This document shows, one piece after another, positions 30,539-37,557 of a DNA stretch of 37,557 nucleotides (position 1 is its first letter; every line of letters starts with the position of its first letter). The notes beneath the pieces are model-generated. The model ran no database searches, was not told the DNA's origin, and saw only the letters and a list, made by a program, of their open reading frames with translations. The DNA comes from an uncultured Clostridia bacterium. GTDB taxonomy: Bacteria > Bacillota > Clostridia > Oscillospirales > Oscillospiraceae. The stretch is taken from the NCBI GenBank assembly GCA_945864305.1, contig CAMBAJ010000017.1, forward strand, positions 1 to 37,557, given 5' to 3'. The translations under genes were made by a program, and so were the position numbers.

Positions 30539-31573
30539 TCAAATTTTTTCCACCTGCGGTTTTACCCGCATGTACTCGATGTTGGCCTCGATATCGGCAA
30601 TGAAGCCGCTCTCGGCATACTCCTTTGCACGCAGGACGGCATTGGAGATGGCCCGGGCGTCAGAGGAGCCGTGGGCCTTGATGACCGGCTTGGAGATGCC
30701 CAGGAAGGGCGTGCCGCCCACCTCGCTGGGGTCCAGCAGCTTCTTCATGTCCGCCATGTCATTCTTCACCAGGACGGCGGCCAGCTTCGTCTTGGCGTTG
30801 GAGAGGAACAGCTTTTTCAGCTCCTTCAGCAGGAACTTGCCGGTGCCCTCCAGGCTCTTGAGCATGATGTTGCCGGAAAAGCCGTCTGTCACGATGACAT
30901 CCGCGCCGCCCAGCATGACGTCGTTGGCCTCGATGTTGCCCACAAAATGGATGCGGCCCTCTTTGCCGGCCTCCTCCAGCAGGGCGTAGGCCTCATGCCG
31001 CAGCGTGTCGCCCTTCTCAGACTCGGCGCCGATATTCAGCAGGGCCACCCGGGGCGTCTCCACACCCAGGACCCGCTTGGAATAATAGTTGCCCAGGTAG
31101 GCGAACTGGAGCAGATACTCCGCCGTGCACTCGGCGTTGGCGCCGCAGTCGCACAAAATGGCCCGGCCACCCAGAACGGGGATGACGGGGCCCATGGCGG
31201 CCCGGCGGATGCCCCGGATGCGCTTGACCAGCAGCGTGGCACCGGCCAGCAGGGCGCCGGTGGAACCGGCGGAGACAAAGGCGTCTCCCTCCCCCGCTTT
31301 CAGCATGTTCAATCCCACCGTCAGGGAGGAGTCCTTCTTCATTTTGAAAGCTGTCGCGGGGTCGTCGGCGATCTCCACCACCTCGCTGGCGTCCTTGATC
31401 TCCACACCGGCGGGCAGCGTCTTCTCGCCGCAGGCTTCCACGGCCCGCAGAATCTCCGCCGCGCGGCCCACCAGAACGATGTCCACGCCGTGTTCCTTGT
31501 GCGCGTCCAGCGCGCCCTGAACAGTGGCCTGGGGGGCGTTGTCGCCGCCCATGGCGTCTACGATGATCTTCAT
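30539..31573 (-). CDS. plsX: Phosphate acyltransferase PlsX
   Basis: Makes acyl-phosphate from acyl-ACP, the first step of phospholipid synthesis with PlsY. 344 residues with the family opening KIIVDAMGGDNAPQA, the central GSTGALLAGA loop, and the LGGADVIVTDGFSGNIMLKSLEGTGKFL stretch. The ATG overlaps the trmFO stop (ATGA), so it is coupled. It precedes acpP, whose product supplies the acyl donor. Normal length; membrane association is peripheral in the family. Confidence 0.95.
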   Translation of the reverse strand: MKIIVDAMGGDNAPQATVQGALDAHKEHGVDIVLVGRAAEILRAVEACGEKTLPAGVEIKDASEVVEIADDPATAFKMKKDSSLTVGLNMLKAGEGDAFVSAGSTGALLAGATLLVKRIRGIRRAAMGPVIPVLGGRAILCDCGANAECTAEYLLQFAYLGNYYSKRVLGVETPRVALLNIGAESEKGDTLRHEAYALLEEAGKEGRIHFVGNIEANDVMLGGADVIVTDGFSGNIMLKSLEGTGKFLLKELKKLFLSNAKTKLAAVLVKNDMADMKKLLDPSEVGGTPFLGISKPVIKAHGSSDARAISNAVLRAKEYAESGFIADIEANIEYMRVKPQVEKI

Positions 31574-32877
31574 GTCAGCACCTCTTCTTTCAACTGCTCA
31601 ATGATGGCCAGGGACCGCTGGGACAGCTCCGCGTTCTTGTTTCTCTTCCCCTTGACCCTGTGGTCCAGGGGCGGGATAATGCCGAAGTTGATGTTCATGG
31701 GCTGGAACACCGTCACGGACTGGTTGGAAATATACAGGCCCAGCGCGCCGATGGCGGTCTCCTGGGGGAAGTCGATGGGTGCCTTGCCCTGGAGCCGCCG
31801 GGCGGTCTCCACGCCCACCAGGAAGCCGCTGGCGGCGGATTCCACATAGCCCTCCACGCCGGTCATCTGGCCGGCGAAGGAAATGCGGGGCTCCGCCTTC
31901 AGGCGGTAGTACCGGTCCAGCAGCCGGGGAGAGTTCAGGAACGTGTTGCGGTGCATGACGCCGTAGCGCAGGAACTCGGCGTCGTGGAGGGCGGGGATCA
32001 TGGAGAACACCCGCCGCTGCTCCGGGAACCGCAGGTGGGTCTGGAAGCCCACCAGATTGTATACTGTGCCGTCGGCGTTGTCCCGGCGCAGCTGCACCAC
32101 AGCGTAGGGCTCCTTCCCCGTCCGGGGGTCCTTCAATCCCCGGGGCTTCAGGGGGCCGTAGCACAGCGTGTCGTGGCCCCGGCGGGCCATGACCTCCACG
32201 GGCATGCAGCCCTCGAAGACCATCTTGTCCTCAAAGCCGTGGACCTCCGCCTCCTGGGCGGTGGTCAGGGCGTTCCAGAAGGCGTCGTACTCCTCTTCGC
32301 TCATGGGGCAGTTCACGTAGTCCGCCGTGCCCTTGTCGTACCGGGAGCCGAACCAGGCCTTGTCCATATCCACACTGTCGGCGGACACCAGAGGCGCCGC
32401 CGCGTCGAAGAAGTGTAGGTCGCTGTCCGCTCCCAGCAGGGTCTGGAGGCGCTCCGCCAGGGCGTCGGAGGTCAGGGGGCCGGAGGCGATGACCACCTCC
32501 CCCTCGGGGATGTCGGTGACCTCCCCGGGCACCACAGTGATGCGGGGATGATTTTTGATCTTCTCCGTCACCAGGGCGGCAAAACCGTGGCGGTCCACCG
32601 CCAGAGCGCCGCCGGCCTCCACACGGGTGGCGTCCGCGCAGGACAAAATCAGGCTGTCCAGGCGGCGCAGTTCCTCTTTCAAAAGGCCCACCGCGTTTTC
32701 CAACTGGTCGCTGCGCAGGGAGTTGGAGCAACAGAGCTCCGCGAAATATTCGGTTACATGGGCGGGTGTCTTCTTCTCCGGCTTCATCTCCCGGAGCGTC
32801 ACATCCACGCCCCGCTGGGCCAGCTGCCAGGCGCACTCACTGCCGGCCAGGCCCGCGCCGATGACTGTTACATGCAT
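31570..32877 (-). CDS. trmFO: tRNA (uracil-5-)-methyltransferase TrmFO (folate/FAD-dependent)
   Basis: FAD enzyme that makes 5-methyluridine at position 54 of tRNA with methylene-tetrahydrofolate as carbon donor, the Gram-positive alternative to TrmA. 435 residues. FAD-binding HVTVIGAGLAGSECAWQLA at the N-terminus; ELCCSNSLRSD holds the catalytic Cys; GCMPVEVMARRGHDTLCYGPLKP and GQMTGVEGYVESAASG are family blocks. It follows topA by 45 bases and couples to plsX. All motifs are intact. Confidence 0.95.
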   Translation of the reverse strand: MHVTVIGAGLAGSECAWQLAQRGVDVTLREMKPEKKTPAHVTEYFAELCCSNSLRSDQLENAVGLLKEELRRLDSLILSCADATRVEAGGALAVDRHGFAALVTEKIKNHPRITVVPGEVTDIPEGEVVIASGPLTSDALAERLQTLLGADSDLHFFDAAAPLVSADSVDMDKAWFGSRYDKGTADYVNCPMSEEEYDAFWNALTTAQEAEVHGFEDKMVFEGCMPVEVMARRGHDTLCYGPLKPRGLKDPRTGKEPYAVVQLRRDNADGTVYNLVGFQTHLRFPEQRRVFSMIPALHDAEFLRYGVMHRNTFLNSPRLLDRYYRLKAEPRISFAGQMTGVEGYVESAASGFLVGVETARRLQGKAPIDFPQETAIGALGLYISNQSVTVFQPMNINFGIIPPLDHRVKGKRNKNAELSQRSLAIIEQLKEEVLT

Positions 32878-32922
32878 AGGTTCGTTCCTCTGTCTTTTCT
32901 CCGGAGAGCTGACGCTCGCCGG

Positions 32923-35265
32923 TCACTCTTCCGCGGTCTTTGCGGCTGTTTTCTTGGCCGCGGGCTTCTTGGCGGCGGTCTTTTTTGCAGCCGTGGTCTT
33001 TTTGGTAGTCGTAGTCTTTTTGGCTGCGGGAGTCTTTCTGGCCGCGGCCTTCTTGGGTGCGGTCTTCTCAGCTGTCTCCTCCGCCGGTGCGCTCTCTTCC
33101 TGGGGTTCTTCAGAGGTGGTCTTCTTGTGATAGCCCCGCTTCTCCTCCGGCAGGAAGTTGGCGCAGGCCGGATTGATGCAGAAGGGCTTCTTGAAGCCTC
33201 TGCCCGCCTTCTTGAACATGGTCTGGCCACACACCGGGCAGTCGTCTTTCACCGGCACGTCCCAGCTCATGAAGTCGCACTTCTTGGCCTCGTCCTTGCT
33301 GTTCATATGCTCGCAGCAGTAATAGGTGTACTGCTTGTTGGTCTTTTTGCTGGTGCCCGTGCGCTTCATCAGGCGGCCGCCGCACTTGGGACAGCGGCCC
33401 GGCATCTCCACCACCAGCGGCATGGTGAAGCTGCAGTCGGGATAGCCGGGGCAGGCCAGGAAGCGGCCGAACCGGCCGGACTTCACCACCAGATTCCGCC
33501 CGCACTCGGGGCAGATCTCCTCGCTGACCTCGTCGGGCACCTTGATGCGGGTGCCCTCCAGGTCCTGCTCGGCCTTTTTCAGATGCTCCTCAAAATCGCC
33601 GTAGAAGTCCCGCAGGACGCCCTTCCAGGGGGTGGCGCCCTCCTCCACGGAGTCCAGCTTCTGCTCCATGTGGGCGGTGAACTTCGTGTCGGCGATGTCG
33701 GTGAATTTGTCCTTCATCAGCTCCGTCACCACCCGGCCCAGGTTGGTGATGCGCAGGTACTTGCCCTCTTTGATGACGTACTCCCTGTCGATGATGGTGG
33801 ACACGGTGGGCGCATAGGTGGAGGGCCGGCCGATGCCCTGCTCCTCCATGGCGCGGATGAGGGTGGCGTCGGTGTAGTGGGCGGGGGGCTGGGTGAAGTG
33901 CTGGTCCTTGGAGAAGTCCTTCAGCGTCAGGACCTCGCCCTCCTGCAAGGCCGGCAGGGGAGATTCCCTCTCCTCCTTCTCCTCGTCCCTGCCCTCCTCA
34001 TACACGGCGGTGTAGCCGGAGAATTTCAGGCTGGAGGAGCTGGCCCGGAAGCTGTGGCAGTTGGCCTCGATCTCCACCGCCACGCTGTCGTACACAGCGT
34101 TGGACATCTGGCAGGCCACAAAGCGGCTCCAGATCAGGCGGTACAGCCGGTACTGCTCGCCGGTCAGGTCTTTTTTCAGCATCTCCGGGGTCCAGTTGAC
34201 GTTGCTGGGGCGGATGGCCTCGTGGGCGTCCTGGGCGTTGGCCTTGGCCTTATAGCGGTGGGCCTGGGGAGGATAGTACTCCCTGCCGTAGCGGCCCAGG
34301 ATGAACTCCTTAGCGGAGGCGATGGCCTCCTCGGACAGGCGCAGCGAGTCGGTACGCATATAGGTGATCAGGCCCACGGTGCCCTCGCCCTCAATGTCCA
34401 CGCCCTCATAGAGCTGCTGGGCGATAGCCATGGTGCGGCGGGGAGTCATGGAGAGCTTTCTAGACGCCTCCTGCTGCATGGTGGAGGTGGTGAAGGGCGG
34501 AGAGGGGCTGCGCTGCTTGTCGGTCCGCTTCACGGACTTCACCGTGAACGCCTGGTTCTCGGTCTCCCGCACCACGGCGTCCACGTCCTCCGCCGATTTC
34601 AGTTCCGCCTTTTTGCCGTCCTTCCCGTGGTAGCGGGCGGCAAAGGGGACCTTTTTCACGTCACTGCCCAGCAGGTTGGCGTCCAGAGTCCAGTACTCCT
34701 CCGGCTGGAAGTTCTCGATCTCCCGGTCCCGGTCGTCCACCATGCGGGTGGCCACGGACTGGACCCGGCCGGCGGAGAGCCCGCGGCGGATCTTCTTCCA
34801 CAGCAGAGGGCTGAGCTCATAGCCCACCAGGCGGTCCAGGATGCGGCGGGCCTGCTGGGCGTCCACCAGATTCTGGTCGATCTCCCGAGGCTCCTGAATA
34901 CTCTCCTGCACCACTTTTTTGGTGATCTCGTTGAACGTGACCCGCTTTGCCTTTTCATCCGGCAGGTTCAAAAGCTGCTTCAAATGCCAGGAGATGGCCT
35001 CGCCCTCGCGGTCCGGGTCGGTGGCGAGGTACACGGTGTCCGCTGCCTTGGCGGACTTTTTCAGGTCACTGATGATATCCTCTTTTCCCTTGATGGGCTT
35101 ATAGACCGGCTCAAAGTCCTTCTCCACATCCACACCCAGGGTGCTCTTGGGCAGGTCCCGCAGGTGGCCCATGCAGGCCTTGACCTCGTAGTCCTTGCCC
35201 AGATATTTGCCGATGGTTTTGGCCTTCGCGGGAGACTCCACGATGACCAGGCTGTGTTTTGCCAT
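32923..35265 (-). CDS. topA: DNA topoisomerase I with Lys/Ala-rich tail
   Basis: Type IA topoisomerase that relaxes negative supercoils, 780 residues. Toprim starts SLVIVESPAKAKTIGKYLG with acidic DPDREGE at 83-89. Tyr302 in GLITYMRTDSLRLS forms the covalent DNA link. Three C-terminal four-Cys zinc modules lie at about 585-611, 625-663 and 676-701. Residues about 733-780 are a histone-H1-like repeat of KKT, AAKK and PAAKK units. ATG 35265 is five bases after GGAGG; the longer frame begins upstream of it. The dprA-topA-trmFO order is typical of Firmicutes. The basic tail is not part of the classical core and is common only in some lineages. Confidence 0.95.
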   Translation of the reverse strand: MAKHSLVIVESPAKAKTIGKYLGKDYEVKACMGHLRDLPKSTLGVDVEKDFEPVYKPIKGKEDIISDLKKSAKAADTVYLATDPDREGEAISWHLKQLLNLPDEKAKRVTFNEITKKVVQESIQEPREIDQNLVDAQQARRILDRLVGYELSPLLWKKIRRGLSAGRVQSVATRMVDDRDREIENFQPEEYWTLDANLLGSDVKKVPFAARYHGKDGKKAELKSAEDVDAVVRETENQAFTVKSVKRTDKQRSPSPPFTTSTMQQEASRKLSMTPRRTMAIAQQLYEGVDIEGEGTVGLITYMRTDSLRLSEEAIASAKEFILGRYGREYYPPQAHRYKAKANAQDAHEAIRPSNVNWTPEMLKKDLTGEQYRLYRLIWSRFVACQMSNAVYDSVAVEIEANCHSFRASSSSLKFSGYTAVYEEGRDEEKEERESPLPALQEGEVLTLKDFSKDQHFTQPPAHYTDATLIRAMEEQGIGRPSTYAPTVSTIIDREYVIKEGKYLRITNLGRVVTELMKDKFTDIADTKFTAHMEQKLDSVEEGATPWKGVLRDFYGDFEEHLKKAEQDLEGTRIKVPDEVSEEICPECGRNLVVKSGRFGRFLACPGYPDCSFTMPLVVEMPGRCPKCGGRLMKRTGTSKKTNKQYTYYCCEHMNSKDEAKKCDFMSWDVPVKDDCPVCGQTMFKKAGRGFKKPFCINPACANFLPEEKRGYHKKTTSEEPQEESAPAEETAEKTAPKKAAARKTPAAKKTTTTKKTTAAKKTAAKKPAAKKTAAKTAEE

Positions 35266-35309
35266 AGTTACCTCCACGTGCCCGGCAGGGCACGAATACA
35301 TTCCCTCAT

Positions 35310-36494
35310 TTATTCTGTTAAGGTCACAGCACGGGTATAGCGCTTTCCGCTGTGCTGCTGGACCAAGTTTTCAATCTCAAGAAGCGTCAGCGCCGACAGC
35401 ACCCGCCGGGTGGGGATGCCGGTCAGCTCGATCAGATCGTCCACCAGCTGAGGTTCCTCTGTCAAAACCCGCAGCAGGGCGATCTGGTCATCCGTCAGTT
35501 CAAGCCCGTTGTCCGACAGGTCCAGAGACGGCGGCACGGGCTTTGCCTCCGTCTTCTGCCGGGCCTGATAGCCCAGCGTCACCGGCTGCTCCCGGCCCTT
35601 TTCCGGATGGAGCCTGTCCGGGAACCGCTCCGTGTATACCCGAAGAATATCCCGGGCATCCATCACCAGGCCGGCGCCGTCCTGGATGAGGCGGTTGCAG
35701 CCCACACTTGTAGGCGCGTCGATGGGACCGGGGACGGCGAATACATCCCGCCCCTGCTCCGTGGCCGTCTCAGCGGTGATCAGCGCGCCGCTGCGCTCCG
35801 GTGCCTCCACCACCAGCGTGGCGGCGGACAGGCCGGAAATGATGCGGTTCCGGACGGGAAAATGTGACCCGGCCGGCTCCGTTCCCGGCGGATATTCCGA
35901 TATCAGCACGCCCGCGGCGGCCACGTCCTCGTAGAGATACCGGCTCTCGTAGGGGTAGCGGACATCCAGTCCGTTGCCCACCACGCCCACGGTGATGCCG
36001 CCGGCCCGAAGGGCTCCCCGGGTGGCCGCGGCGTCGATGCCTTTTGCGAGGCCGCTGACCACAACGGCGCCGCCCTTTGCCAGACCGTAGCCCAGCTTTT
36101 CCGCGCTGGCGATGCCGTAGGGCGTGCAGTCCCGGGTGCCCACCACGGCCACCGCCGCCTCGTCGTCGAAAGCGGGCAGCCGCCCCTTCACATACAACAG
36201 CACCGGCGGGTCGTAGATATTGGCCAGTCTCCCGGGGTATTCGGCGTCCTGAATGGTCAGGAGGCGCAGACCCAGCCGCTGGCAGTCCGCCAGGATCTTG
36301 TCCGCGGCGGTCAGGTCGTGGTTTTCCAGCAGCGCGGCCTGTTCCCGGGTGATTCCCTCCGTCAGCAAAATTTCCCCGGCGTCGGCGTAAAACACGTCCT
36401 CCGGGGTCCCAAAGTGGCGCAGCAGCGCCAGCCGGGTCTGATTGCTCAGGCCTTTCAGTTCCGCAAGCCACACCCAGTGCTTCAGTACCGACAT
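35310..36494 (-). CDS. dprA: DNA-processing protein DprA
   Basis: Loads RecA on incoming single-stranded DNA during transformation; about 394 residues. An N-terminal SAM-like region (WVWLAELKGLSNQTRLALLRHFG) precedes the Rossmann-like core: VAVVGTRDCTPYG, VVSGLAKGIDAAATRGAL, TVGVVGNGLDVRYP, SEYPPGTEPAGSHFPVRNRIISGLS and AVPGPIDAPTSVGCNRLIQDGA, all DprA/Smf hallmarks. The C-terminus is a winged helix (LIELTGIPTRRVLSALTLLEIENLVQQ). ATG 36494 is seven bases after GGAGG. No other competence genes are here, and DprA is widespread even without known competence. Confidence 0.94.
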   Translation of the reverse strand: MSVLKHWVWLAELKGLSNQTRLALLRHFGTPEDVFYADAGEILLTEGITREQAALLENHDLTAADKILADCQRLGLRLLTIQDAEYPGRLANIYDPPVLLYVKGRLPAFDDEAAVAVVGTRDCTPYGIASAEKLGYGLAKGGAVVVSGLAKGIDAAATRGALRAGGITVGVVGNGLDVRYPYESRYLYEDVAAAGVLISEYPPGTEPAGSHFPVRNRIISGLSAATLVVEAPERSGALITAETATEQGRDVFAVPGPIDAPTSVGCNRLIQDGAGLVMDARDILRVYTERFPDRLHPEKGREQPVTLGYQARQKTEAKPVPPSLDLSDNGLELTDDQIALLRVLTEEPQLVDDLIELTGIPTRRVLSALTLLEIENLVQQHSGKRYTRAVTLTE

Positions 36495-36510
36495 GGCGCC
36501 GCCTCCTTTG

Positions 36511-37272
36511 TCAATCGTTTCTCGCCGCCTCCCACAGCAGCACACTGGCGGCAATGGCCGCGTTCAGGGACTCGCAGTGAGCGCTCATAGGAATCAGCAC
36601 GGTCTTGTCGCACACCGCCAGCATCTCCCGGGAAAGGCCCTTTCCCTCGCTGCCGATGGCCATGGCGCAGCGGCCGTAGTCCACGCTCCGGGCGTCCACG
36701 GTGTCGGTCCGCAGGGCCGCGCCGTACAGCGGCAGCCCGGAGGCCGTCAGCAGCGCCCGCAGCTCCGGGACACCGCAGGTCCACACCGGGCAGCGGAACA
36801 CCGCGCCCATGGTGGCCCGGACGGTCTTGGGGTTGTACAGGTCCGCGCAGGCGTTCACCAGCAACACGCCGTCGGCCCGGAAGGCGTCGGCGGTGCGGAG
36901 GATAGTGCCCACGTTGCCGGGGTCCTGAACGCCGTCCAGGATGACGTACCGCTCCCCCTCCAGCTTCTCCGGCAGAGTGCGGTCCGGCATCCCGCAGACG
37001 GACAGTACACCCTGGGGCGTCTCTGCCGGAGAGACGGACTTCATCACGTCCGGCGGCACCTGGACCAGCCGCACCCCCTCCGGGATGGGCGGCAGCGCCG
37101 CGTGCTCCGTACACACCACCGTGTGCAGGTCCCCCTGCCACAGCAGCGCCTCCTCCAGGAGCTTGGGGCTGTCGCAGAGGAACTCACCGCTCCTGCGGCG
37201 ATAGGAAACAGAGGCCGCCAGCTTGCGGAGATGGGTGCACAGCGGATTCTGCCGGCTGGTAATGGTCTCCAT
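36511..37272 (-). CDS. TrmH/SpoU-family RNA 2'-O-methyltransferase
   Basis: SAM-dependent ribose methyltransferase of the SPOUT class, about 253 residues. The N-terminal part (TSRQNPLCTHLRKLAASVSYRRRSGEFLCDS) is an L30e-like substrate-binding domain. The C-terminal knot has VILDGVQDPGNVGTILRTADAF, MGAVFRCPV, and AIGSEGKGLSREML then IPMSAHCESLNAAIAASVLLWE, the three SpoU motifs. It most likely methylates rRNA or tRNA; which nucleotide cannot be said. ATG 37272 follows GGAGG. It ends 16 bases before dprA. Annotated in relatives as RNA methyltransferase. Confidence 0.9.
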   Translation of the reverse strand: METITSRQNPLCTHLRKLAASVSYRRRSGEFLCDSPKLLEEALLWQGDLHTVVCTEHAALPPIPEGVRLVQVPPDVMKSVSPAETPQGVLSVCGMPDRTLPEKLEGERYVILDGVQDPGNVGTILRTADAFRADGVLLVNACADLYNPKTVRATMGAVFRCPVWTCGVPELRALLTASGLPLYGAALRTDTVDARSVDYGRCAMAIGSEGKGLSREMLAVCDKTVLIPMSAHCESLNAAIAASVLLWEAARND

Positions 37273-37303
37273 GGCTAGGGCCTCCTTTTTCTCTTTCTCG
37301 TCA

Positions 37304-37321
37304 GGCGGTCTCAGGACCGCC
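37304..37321 (-). other. Intercistronic stem-loop between lysS and the methyltransferase gene
   Basis: GGCGGTC pairs with GACCGCC around a four-base loop. No T tract follows on the minus strand, so it is more likely an mRNA-processing or stability element than a terminator. Confidence 0.45.
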
Positions 37322-37336
37322 GTTGGTAGCAAATGC

Positions 37337-37557
<221 letters not shown>

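Noticed and set aside
32923-33069. Lys/Ala-codon repeat at the end of topA considered as a possible CRISPR-like or tandem repeat array
   Set aside because: It is in frame, encodes a basic tail and has no spacer-repeat periodicity.
32548-35340. A 930-codon plus-strand open frame opposite topA
   Set aside because: Same reasoning: topA has all catalytic motifs; the antisense product is repetitive and featureless.

Overview
The window looks like chromosomal core sequence from a GC-rich, anaerobic, low-ribosome-count-unknown Firmicute, most likely a gut Oscillospiraceae-type Clostridium relative (Flavonifractor/Oscillibacter-like). The reasons are a four-subunit pyruvate:ferredoxin oxidoreductase, YlmH, SpoIIIE/FtsK, TrmFO, DUF896, Gram-positive AGGAGG ribosome sites, T-box and lysine/manganese riboswitches, and Firmicute gene order (lysS, rRNA methylase, dprA, topA, trmFO, plsX, acpP, rnc). 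The genus is an inference. No rRNA, tRNA, insertion sequence, prophage or CRISPR array was seen.

Layout. 165-1160 is a lone zinc/manganese-binding lipoprotein behind a Fur-family box. 1403-4428 is the por operon (porC-porD-porA-porB). 4829-5437 is a DUF308/HdeD-like membrane protein, ending at a shared terminator with the opposing run ABC exporter-ylmH-DUF896-xpaC-like (9431-5502). 9549-10502 is a membrane-anchored zinc-ribbon/BIG2/SH3 protein, divergent from udk (10692-11309). 11401-13560 holds birA and a split chromate transporter pair. 13737-15479 is an NhaC-family transporter under a lysine riboswitch. 15921-17300 is a uracil permease behind a putative leader-peptide attenuator. 17582-19008 carries DUF523, DUF3783 and Nudix genes. 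19148-21721 is a P-type cation ATPase under a yybP-ykoY (Mn2+) riboswitch. 21960-22412 (YjbQ) diverges from an Smr/nitrilase/MGMT run (22491-23892) at a perfectly palindromic promoter region. 23973-25452 is a Dabb protein and an aminotransferase under an alanine-type T-box. 25828-37557 is a long minus-strand housekeeping block: lysS (partial), rRNA methylase, dprA, topA, trmFO, plsX, acpP, rnc, uppP, ftsK/spoIIIE.

The most striking content is regulatory. Four leaders on one strand each use a different sensing principle: lysine aptamer, Mn2+ aptamer, tRNA-Ala T-box, and a short translated U-rich leader peptide ending exactly at the terminator of a uracil permease gene. The last resembles the UTP-sensitive pyrBI attenuator of enterics in logic, and I regard it as the best candidate for something not commonly described in this lineage. 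Each leader also sharpens the annotation of the gene behind it (lysine transport, Mn/Ca export, alanine synthesis, uracil uptake).

All calls come from reading the sequence and from knowledge of protein and RNA families. No database search was run. Many start codons were moved inward from the longest open frame because a Shine-Dalgarno site fits the inner start better.
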